Origin: Planctomycetia bacterium
GTDB lineage: Bacteria; Planctomycetota; Phycisphaerae; Phycisphaerales; SM1A02
DNA length: 6,512 nucleotides
Assembly: GCA_005798965.1 (NCBI GenBank)
Contig: SYIB01000309.1
Location: 1 to 6,512, forward strand
Direction: 5' to 3'
Shown: positions 1-4,294 of the stretch, one piece after another
Layout of the letters: every line of letters begins with the position of its first letter
Numbering within the stretch: the stretch's first letter is position 1
The notes under the pieces: model-generated
What the model was told of the DNA's origin: nothing
Database searches by the model: none
The model's input: only the letters and a program-made list of their open reading frames with translations
Translations under genes and position numbers: made by a program

Positions 1-341
1 ACCCCCGGCCAGTGCCTATGCACCGTGTCCAGATGGGTGCACAGCAACAGGCGACGCCGATCATCTGCACCGCAGCGAGCAGCCACGACTCCCGCACCAA
101 TGCTGGTGCCGTCGGGCGCCCCGATCCCGTCCATGGCACTCGGTGCAGGGACCCGCTCGATCGTTGCACCCAAGTCCACCAACGCTCGTTCAATCCACGC
201 CAGCGCGCGAGCCAGCGCACCAAGGTCCGTGGACGGCGACTCAAGATCCACCAAGTCGCGCCAGTGCAAGCGCGCGGTGGGCTCCAGCGCCCGAACCGCA
301 TCGATCACGGCTCGGTCACGGGTTCGCACAGGATCCGTCAT
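1..341 (-). CDS. M20-family metallopeptidase, N-terminal part (cut by window edge)
   Basis: The reading frame opens with ATG at 341 and stays open to base 1, giving 113 residues of an unfinished protein. The visible part is the start of the catalytic domain of zinc M20 peptidases (carboxypeptidase G2 / ArgE / DapE group): an N-terminal helix, the segment LVDLESPSTD at about residues 30-39, and the metal-site motif LLLCTHLDTVH at 98-108, in which His103 is the expected zinc ligand and Asp105 the neighbouring catalytic acid. These enzymes hydrolyse amide bonds of N-acylated amino acids or short peptides. The ATG overlaps the dapF stop codon as ATGA, so translation is probably coupled to dapF. 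That neighbour makes a DapE-like or peptidoglycan-peptide role tempting, but the PSTD segment looks more like the carboxypeptidase G2 branch. The remaining metal ligands lie outside the window, so the substrate cannot be assigned. Confidence 0.82.
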   Translation of the reverse strand, partial: MTDPVRTRDRAVIDAVRALEPTARLHWRDLVDLESPSTDLGALARALAWIERALVDLGATIERVPAPSAMDGIGAPDGTSIGAGVVAARCGADDRRRLLLCTHLDTVHRHWPG

Positions 342-1261
342 GACGGAGCCACCACGCACGATGGTTGCCAAACGCCCTCAAAGGCCGTCGTCGCAGGCCC
401 CGTCATGAACACGCTCGACTCACCGCCAGCCCACTCCAGGATCAACGTGCCACCGGGCAACTGAGCACGGATCGAGTCGCGAGTGCGCCCCTCGAGCGCT
501 CCAGCCACGGCCACCGCACACGCACCGGTACCACACGCCTGCGTGATGCCGCTGCCGCGCTCCCAGGTGCGCATGCGCACGTTCCCGCGGTCCATGACCT
601 GCACGACATGCACATTGATGCGCGACGGGAACGCCGCATGACGTTCAAGCACAGGACCCACCTGGGCGAGGTCGATCGACTCAACGCCAGGACACCACAG
701 CACCAGGTGCGGATTGCCCATGCTCACCAAGGTGGCCACGGGCTCCATCGCTCCCCACGCCGCGTCACCGACCGCCTCGCGGAGGATGCCTGCCAGCGCA
801 CGATGCCCCACAACCTGAGCATCAGGATCGAGCCCCGCAAGCGTGGCAGGGATCCGTGCACTGGCGAGGATGGGAGCACCCATGTCCACGCGGACCGACT
901 CGACCAGCTCATCGTCCCCTGCGATCCATGCCAGGCTGAGCACGCCACGACCAGTCTGGACACGCAGTGGGTTCGCCGAGGCCAGCCCACGATCAATCGC
1001 GAACTTGCAGACGCACCGAACACCATTGCCGCACATCTCGCTCTCGCTGCCATCGGCGTTGAACATGCGCATGCGCACCTGCGCATCGACCCCTCGATCC
1101 GGCGGCATCACGAGGATCAGCCCGTCGCTGCCGATGCCCCGGTGCCGATCACTGACCTGCCGCGCGAGGGATGCCGGATCGTCCACCTGATGCACGAAGC
1201 CATCGACGTAGACATAGTCGTTGCCGAGGCCGTGCATCTTGGTGAACGGCAGCGCACTCAT
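338..1261 (-). CDS. dapF: Diaminopimelate epimerase DapF
   Basis: This 307-residue protein is a cytoplasmic, cofactor-independent epimerase that converts LL- to meso-diaminopimelate, the last step before lysine and the source of the peptidoglycan cross-linking residue. Family signatures are all present: the N-terminal FTKMHGLGNDY (residues 6-16), the first catalytic cysteine in ADGSESEMCGNGVRC (Cys77), the NPH segment at 183-185, and the second catalytic cysteine in ERGSGITQACGTGACA (Cys243). The two cysteines act as the acid/base pair. It is about 30 residues longer than the E. coli enzyme (274), the excess lying in the middle and at the C-terminus. It is the middle gene of a minus-strand operon: its ATG overlaps the lipoprotein stop and its TGA overlaps the peptidase start, both as ATGA. 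No Shine-Dalgarno stands out at its start, as expected for a coupled gene. Confidence 0.97.
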   Translation of the reverse strand: MSALPFTKMHGLGNDYVYVDGFVHQVDDPASLARQVSDRHRGIGSDGLILVMPPDRGVDAQVRMRMFNADGSESEMCGNGVRCVCKFAIDRGLASANPLRVQTGRGVLSLAWIAGDDELVESVRVDMGAPILASARIPATLAGLDPDAQVVGHRALAGILREAVGDAAWGAMEPVATLVSMGNPHLVLWCPGVESIDLAQVGPVLERHAAFPSRINVHVVQVMDRGNVRMRTWERGSGITQACGTGACAVAVAGALEGRTRDSIRAQLPGGTLILEWAGGESSVFMTGPATTAFEGVWQPSCVVAPS

Positions 1262-2658
1262 GGTCGTCGGATCGTGCCCATGTCGATGACCACCCTGCCA
1301 CGCCGATACACGTCCACGTTGAGCGTGGCGCTGTCGATGAAGCAGAGCACGATGCCGGTCACGCCGGTGGCGTCGGCATAGGTGAAGTCCCCGATGTGCG
1401 GTCCTGCGTAGCGGCCGTTGTCGTAGGACTGGGCGTGGAAGTGGAAGTGTGAGAGCGCGGTGTAGCCGGCCTCGAACATCTCCTTGCTGGCCTCGAAACG
1501 TACGTCGCTGCCACGCACGCGAGGCGTGAACTCGACGGCCTCGATCCGCCCCTGATCGTCGAGCCGCAGAATCCCACCGTACTCCGTGCCGCGGTCGTTC
1601 ACATCGCGGTCGCCCATCTCGAAGAGGTGCGTTCGCAAGTTCGGCGACTCGAATGCCCGGTGCAGCACGAGAATGAGCGCGCAGTCGCCCCAGGTGAGCC
1701 GATCGCGCTGGTCATACAGAGTCTCGCTGAACTTGCCCTCAAAGCCGTCGAAATTCGGGGAGTGCCGGCTTGGCTTGATCGTGGCACGGACCTGCTCGAA
1801 GAGCTCCTCCTTGCTTCGCCCGGCAAGCTCGGGCCAGCCTTCCGCCACCGCCATCGCCACGGGCACCTCCCGCACCTCGAGCGAGCGGCGCGTGGCGTCG
1901 GGGAGCCTCGCCAACGCCGTCTTCGCTCGCGACAGGAAAGCGGCTCGCGACGGCTGCACGAGCGCGCGCATCCACAGGATCTCCTCCTTGTTGCGCGGCA
2001 TGATGCCCAGGTCGAGGACGCCACCCCTGAGTTCGCGCATGAGCGCATCGCCCTTGGCGGGTTCTGCCGCGCGGAGTTCCGCCAGCAGTCGCTCCTCCTG
2101 ACCTTGGGCCACGAGCAGCTCCCAGCAGCGCATCCGCAGGTTCTCCTGCTGGCGCACCACCGGATCATTCATGGTTCTGAAGAGTTCAGGAACGATCCCC
2201 TCCTCGCCGTACATCGCCACCAGCGCCAGACGCTCGGGCCGCTCCTTCGGCTTGTCGTCCCAGCCGGGCACCGGGGTCGCCCACGCGCGGATGAGCGCGG
2301 GCACGAGTGCGTTCCAGCGCAGTTCCGCGATGCGCTGGCAGAGCGTGCGCCGCCACTCGAGCGCCGTCATGCGCGCCAGATTGACCTCGATGGCCTCTTC
2401 GAGCGCGGGCTGATCGAGGCGATAGAGCCGATCGAATGCCTCCTCGCGGATCTGCTGCACATATCCCGTGGAGACCACGATCGACTTGAGCTGCCGGATG
2501 TACTCAGGCGTTGGCGCAGCATCGAGCTGCACCATCGCGCGGATGTGCTGGGTGGGCAGCGCATCAGGCGTGGCCAGCACACCCTGCGGGTCGCTGATCG
2601 GGCCCGAAGCACAGGCTGCGAGGAGAAGAGCAAGAACGATCGGCGCGGCCGTGCGCAT
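1258..2658 (-). CDS. Lipoprotein with helical repeat region and C-terminal JAMM-like domain
   Basis: The 466-residue product begins with a short lipoprotein signal: Met-Arg-Thr, a hydrophobic stretch, and the lipobox LAAC with Cys16 as the predicted acylated residue; Ser18 and Gly19 follow, with no Asp at +2. It should therefore be membrane-anchored and face the periplasm. Residues about 60-250 are mostly charged/leucine-rich helices with a HEAT-like look. Residues 355-466 form a separate domain: TEYGGIL (Glu359), then SHFHFHAQ (His404, His406, His408), then GPHIGDFTYAD (Asp424), then the strand GIVLCFID. Order and spacing resemble the JAMM/MPN metalloprotease core (E, HxH, SxxD), with His421 where Ser is usual and a loop about five residues longer. 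I do not recognise a named family. It is first in the operon with dapF and an M20 peptidase, hinting at envelope or peptide metabolism. ATG 2658 is chosen because it gives a complete signal peptide. Confidence 0.85.
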   Translation of the reverse strand: MRTAAPIVLALLLAACASGPISDPQGVLATPDALPTQHIRAMVQLDAAPTPEYIRQLKSIVVSTGYVQQIREEAFDRLYRLDQPALEEAIEVNLARMTALEWRRTLCQRIAELRWNALVPALIRAWATPVPGWDDKPKERPERLALVAMYGEEGIVPELFRTMNDPVVRQQENLRMRCWELLVAQGQEERLLAELRAAEPAKGDALMRELRGGVLDLGIMPRNKEEILWMRALVQPSRAAFLSRAKTALARLPDATRRSLEVREVPVAMAVAEGWPELAGRSKEELFEQVRATIKPSRHSPNFDGFEGKFSETLYDQRDRLTWGDCALILVLHRAFESPNLRTHLFEMGDRDVNDRGTEYGGILRLDDQGRIEAVEFTPRVRGSDVRFEASKEMFEAGYTALSHFHFHAQSYDNGRYAGPHIGDFTYADATGVTGIVLCFIDSATLNVDVYRRGRVVIDMGTIRRP

Positions 2659-2665
2659 CGGCTCT

Positions 2666-2694
2666 AGTGTACGAGTTCAGCGCCGGACTACACT
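2666..2694. promoter_or_regulatory. Divergent mirror-image -10 boxes between the lipoprotein operon and nfu
   Basis: The 42-base spacer between the two divergent genes carries TACACT on the plus strand (2689-2694) and the same TACACT on the minus strand (plus-strand AGTGTA, 2666-2671), separated by 17 bases. Both fit the TANNNT pattern of a -10 box. Each ends six or seven bases before its ATG (2701 and 2658), so transcription from it would begin at or next to the start codon and give leaderless mRNAs. Neither start has a Shine-Dalgarno, which agrees. No TTGACA-like -35 is visible; the -35 position of each promoter is occupied by the other's box. The assignment is inferred from pattern and spacing only. 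Confidence 0.45.
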
Positions 2695-2700
2695 TTCGGC

Positions 2701-2958
2701 ATGGCCCGCGACGCCAAGGCACAGCACGATGAACCCCTCGAGGAACGAGTCCGGGCGGTGTTGGATCTGGTCCGCCCGGGCATTCGCGACGACGGTGGCG
2801 ACGTGGAGCTGGTGAGCTCAGACCGAGGCCAAGTCGTGCTGCGCTTCCTGGGAGCCTGCGTCACCTGCCCGAGCAAATCCATGACCTTGCGGGGCGGTCT
2901 CGAGCGGCTGCTCAGGGAGCGGATCCCTGAGATCGTCTCGGTCGAGTCGTTGAATTGA
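2701..2958 (+). CDS. nfu: Nfu-type iron-sulfur scaffold protein (NifU C-terminal domain)
   Basis: The 85-residue protein is a stand-alone NifU C-terminal (Nfu) domain. It shows the typical opening helix and turn, VRAVLDLVRPGIRDDGGDVELV (residues 17-38, with the hallmark DGGD), a strand VVLRFLGAC, and the cluster-binding motif CVTCPSKSMTL with Cys53 and Cys56, followed by the helix GGLERLLRERIPEI and the terminal VESLN. Nfu proteins carry or transfer [4Fe-4S] clusters, usually as a dimer bridging one cluster through the CxxC pairs, in the cytoplasm. The length is normal for a single-domain member. ATG 2701 is the only sensible start. It stands alone: divergent from the lipoprotein operon and convergent with csrA, with no other Fe-S biogenesis gene in view. 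Confidence 0.94.
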   Translation: MARDAKAQHDEPLEERVRAVLDLVRPGIRDDGGDVELVSSDRGQVVLRFLGACVTCPSKSMTLRGGLERLLRERIPEIVSVESLN

Positions 2959-2966
2959 CTGTTGAA

Positions 2967-3019
2967 CCCGCGGGGAGCGGGACGATCGCGTGCGGCTCAC
3001 GAAGGGCCGCCGCGGCGGC
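2967..3019. other. GC-rich hairpins between convergent nfu and csrA
   Basis: The 62-base gap between the convergent stop codons holds two potential hairpins: CCCGC/GCGGG around a GGGGA loop (2967-2981) and the perfect 14-base palindrome GCCGCCGCGGCGGC (3006-3019), directly after the csrA stop. They could act as a bidirectional barrier to transcription or protect 3' ends, but neither is followed by a T tract on either strand, so they are not canonical intrinsic terminators. Confidence 0.4.
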
Positions 3020-3020
3020 A

Positions 3021-3257
3021 TCACGCGCCAGCCGTGCCGTCTTCGTTGATGCGACCCGCAATGTCGGTACGGCGCTGCTGCTGCTCCTCGAGGATCTCCT
3101 TGGCCACCTCGCTGCGGTGGACTGGCATCTCTCGAGGGAAGTCGAAAGCAATGCGGACGCGATCACCCTTGATTGCGGCGATCCGGATCGTCCCGAGCGG
3201 AGCTGCGGGATTTCCGATGATGACTTCTTCGCCAACGTGACGGGTAATGACCAGCAC
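3021..3257 (-). CDS. csrA: Carbon storage regulator CsrA (translational regulator)
   Basis: CsrA is a small dimeric RNA-binding protein that recognises GGA in hairpin loops, usually over ribosome-binding sites, and represses or stabilises target mRNAs. The 78-residue product starts at GTG 3257, chosen because AGGAGGT lies five bases upstream and because the family begins exactly with MLVITR. Visible signatures are MLVITRHVGEEVIIG (1-15), GDRVRIAFDFPRE (31-43) and MPVHR (44-48). Arg6 and Arg48 correspond to the two RNA-contacting arginines (E. coli Arg6 and Arg44); the shift of four comes from an insertion near NPAAPLG (16-22). A charged C-terminal tail (about 57-78) makes it longer than the 61-residue E. 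coli protein. In-frame codons continue upstream of GTG 3257, but that extension has no family similarity. No fliW or flagellar gene is adjacent. Upstream on the same strand lies the GGA-hairpin RNA described separately. Confidence 0.95.
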   Translation of the reverse strand: MLVITRHVGEEVIIGNPAAPLGTIRIAAIKGDRVRIAFDFPREMPVHRSEVAKEILEEQQQRRTDIAGRINEDGTAGA

Positions 3258-3262
3258 TGCGG

Positions 3263-3303
3263 ACCTCCTGCCCAGACTGGCCACCGCGCGCATCCGTTCG
3301 CAC
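3263..3303 (-). promoter_or_regulatory. csrA leader: Shine-Dalgarno and GGA-loop hairpin (candidate CsrA autoregulatory site)
   Basis: On the minus strand AGGAGGT (plus 3263-3269) sits five bases before the GTG start, a near-perfect Shine-Dalgarno that decides the start; read as CAGGAGG it also contains a GGA. About 20 bases upstream, GUGCG (3303-3299) can pair with CGCGC (3290-3286) around the loop AACGGAUG (3298-3291), which holds ACGGAU, a full match to the ANGGAN motif bound by CsrA. Two GGA sites, one in a hairpin and one at the ribosome-binding site, are the usual arrangement for bridging by a CsrA dimer and translational repression. The rest of the leader (up to 3423) has no clear promoter; TACCCT on the minus strand (3349-3344) is a weak -10 candidate. 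Confidence 0.5.
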
Positions 3304-3423
3304 CGTGCGGTGGCTGACCCGGGCAACACACCCGGACCATTTCAGGGTACCCCCCTCATTCGGGATTCCCCGCACCTGAGATGAACAAAAGTCGAGTTCC
3401 GGCAGCAGGTTATCTTTGTGCGT

Positions 3424-3663
3424 CGATAAAAATGCCCCTGCACCCTTGTGAGGTGCAGGGGCATCGACGGAAACGGGCTTTCGCCCAACTCGCCTCATCC
3501 CTGAGGCCGCCACCGCCATCCTTGGCTGTGACCCGAGCCATCCATGGCTCGATCTGATTCTGGAACAGGCTGCGTCCGTGCAGTCGGGTTCCAGCGTGTC
3601 AAGGCACCGTCCCTGTGCCCCGATTGGGTGCGTTCCCTGCACCCACTGCACCATCCTGGTGCG
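3424..3663 (-). ncRNA. Candidate CsrA-sequestering RNA (CsrB/RsmY-like) with seven GGA-loop hairpins
   Basis: The minus strand between mraZ and csrA folds into consecutive short hairpins, given 5' to 3' by plus coordinates: A 3662-3648, 6-bp stem, loop GGA (context CAGGAUG); B 3645-3625, 7 bp, loop AGGGAAC; C 3619-3603, 5 bp, loop AGGGACG; D 3594-3560, 7 bp plus inner 4 bp, loop ACGGAC; E 3551-3534, 7 bp, loop UGGA (AUGGAU); F 3526-3515, 4 bp, loop AGGA (AAGGAU); G 3507-3492, 6 bp, loop GGGA (AGGGAU). Then come GGGC-GAAA-GCCC (3486-3475), a GNRA tetraloop, and the intrinsic terminator. Of eight GGA triplets on this strand in 3465-3693, seven are in apical loops and one is in the hairpin D stem. 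Repeated GGA loops plus a terminator are the layout of RNAs that titrate CsrA. No protein-like frame is convincing here. The 5' end is unknown; with no evident promoter it may be the mraZ 3' UTR or a product processed from it. Confidence 0.75.
3428..3464 (-). terminator. Intrinsic terminator of the mraZ / GGA-hairpin transcript
   Basis: ATGCCCCTGCACC (3432-3444) and GGTGCAGGGGCAT (3452-3464) form a perfect 13-bp stem with a seven-base loop. On the minus strand the stem is followed directly by a T run (five T counting the last stem base, plus 3432-3428), a canonical Rho-independent terminator for minus-strand transcripts. The plus strand has no T tract after the stem, so the signal is directional. 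It separates mraZ and the hairpin RNA from csrA, which therefore needs its own promoter or read-through. Confidence 0.88.
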
Positions 3664-3693
3664 TTCGTTCGAGCCGCAGCGCGCGCGGTGCGC

Positions 3694-4110
3694 TCACTGC
3701 ATGCCCGTGATGTCCTCCAAGGTCGGCTCGCGATACTGCGAGGCGCTGATGAGTTCGATGTGGTTGCCGACTCCCAGCAGGACGACCTTGTCCTCGAGCT
3801 TGAACAGGTCGAGCAACCGATCCGGGATGCGAATGCGGCCGGCGGTATCGACCTCCAGCGCATCGCTGTTGCTGAAGAGCAGCGCCGCCCGCTTGGCAGC
3901 CTGGGCATCGTTCACCAACCCCGACCTGAACGGCTCTGCCTGCAGTTGAAATTCCCTCTCGGTCCACAGGCAAAGCCGGCCACCCGAGCCCGGTGACACC
4001 ATGATCCGCGCGCCATGGACCGTGGGGTCCAAACGCGCCCGCCACTGGGCGGGAATGGCCAGACGACGCTTCGCGTCGAGGCCGTGGATGTAGGTGGACG
4101 TGAAAAGCAC
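3694..4110 (-). CDS. mraZ: Transcriptional regulator MraZ
   Basis: MraZ is a DNA-binding protein of the AbrB/SpoVT superfamily that forms ring-shaped oligomers and usually controls the division and cell-wall (dcw) cluster from its own promoter. The 138-residue product has the two tandem swapped-hairpin half-domains: the N-terminal copy HGLDAKRRLAIPAQWR (9-24) and the C-terminal copy LEVDTAGRIRIPDRLLDLF (85-103), followed by DKVVLLGVGNHIEL (107-120). The usual DxKGR is DAKRR in the first copy and DTAGR in the second. The start is GTG 4110, supported by GAGGT seven bases upstream (plus 4118-4122). Unlike the common arrangement, no rsmH or ftsL follows; a structured 230-base region and a terminator come next, then csrA. 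Length is close to the family norm of about 140-150. Confidence 0.96.
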   Translation of the reverse strand: MLFTSTYIHGLDAKRRLAIPAQWRARLDPTVHGARIMVSPGSGGRLCLWTEREFQLQAEPFRSGLVNDAQAAKRAALLFSNSDALEVDTAGRIRIPDRLLDLFKLEDKVVLLGVGNHIELISASQYREPTLEDITGMQ

Positions 4111-4121
4111 TCAAGTGACCT

Positions 4122-4161
4122 CAAGCCCCACTGTACAACACTTGGCCCCACCATGCAACAC
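4122..4161 (-). promoter_or_regulatory. Operator-like array of four 10-bp GTG(T/G)(T/G)G boxes at the mraZ promoter (candidate MraZ boxes)
   Basis: Reading the minus strand from 4161 down gives four contiguous 10-mers: GTGTTGCATG, GTGGGGCCAA, GTGTTGTACA and GTGGGGCTTG. Each begins with GTG and has G at position 6, with TT and GG alternating at positions 4-5, so there is also a 20-bp repeat. MraZ is known to bind short G-rich direct repeats spaced one helical turn apart just upstream of mraZ (TGGG-type in E. coli, AAAGTG-type in mollicutes). The array covers the -35 and -10 of the mraZ promoter, as expected for autorepression. A further GTGGGGC lies upstream at 4186-4192, about four turns away. 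Confidence 0.65.
4130..4158 (-). promoter_or_regulatory. mraZ promoter (sigma-70 type)
   Basis: On the minus strand TTGCAT (plus 4153-4158) and TACAGT (4130-4135) are separated by exactly 17 bases. Upstream of the -35 is an A tract (plus-strand T run 4172-4178) in the position of an UP element. The predicted start near 4123 gives a very short leader, with the GAGGT ribosome-binding site at 4118-4122. It is the best-looking promoter in the window. Confidence 0.68.
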
Positions 4162-4229
4162 ACTGCGACAATTTTTTTCAAGTCGGCCCCACCTGAACCA
4201 TAATCTCCGGGCTTTGCAGAACATAAGTC

Positions 4230-4289
4230 TTGATGTTGGAGTTGTTTAGGTCACAATCGGCCGTCCGGCCCGTTGAATTGCCACGGGAG
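4230..4289 (+). promoter_or_regulatory. Promoter and ribosome-binding site of the flavin-reductase-like gene
   Basis: TTGATG (4230-4235) and CACAAT (4252-4257) are 16 bases apart and form a plausible sigma-70 promoter; the surrounding bases are markedly AT-richer than the genes. GGGAG (4285-4289) lies five bases before ATG 4295. A short inverted repeat GGCCG-TC-CGGCC (4259-4270) follows the -10 box and could be an operator or mere GC-rich sequence. Confidence 0.45.
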
Positions 4290-4294
4290 ATTGC

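Noticed and set aside
1..341. Calling the M20 fragment dapE because it follows dapF
   Set aside because: Only the N-terminal third is visible and its ESPSTD segment fits the carboxypeptidase G2 group at least as well; neighbourhood alone is not enough.
12..464. Long plus-strand open frames over 12-464 and 365-1381
   Set aside because: They lie opposite dapF, the M20 peptidase and the lipoprotein, whose family motifs are clear; high GC produces long antisense frames and these show no recognisable motifs.
1627..2667. 346-codon plus-strand frame opposite the lipoprotein gene
   Set aside because: Its composition is rich in Arg/His/Leu with no domain pattern, and the opposite strand encodes a signal peptide and a structured protein.
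3021..3329. Longer csrA starting at 3329
   Set aside because: The additional 24 residues have no CsrA similarity, while GTG 3257 gives the canonical MLVITR start with AGGAGGT five bases upstream.
3163..3654. Protein-coding reading of the mraZ-csrA interval (163-codon minus-strand frame)
   Set aside because: It runs through the terminator and out of frame into csrA, lacks a Shine-Dalgarno and shows no motif; regular GGA-loop hairpins explain the region better.
3534..3662. REP/BIME-type repeat or CRISPR array as explanation of the tandem hairpins
   Set aside because: The stems differ in sequence from hairpin to hairpin while the GGA loops are shared, the opposite of repeat elements; there are no constant repeats with spacers.
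3715..3720. TTGGAG on the minus strand at the end of mraZ as -35 of a separate RNA promoter
   Set aside because: No TANNNT hexamer follows at 15-19 bases, so I do not call a promoter.
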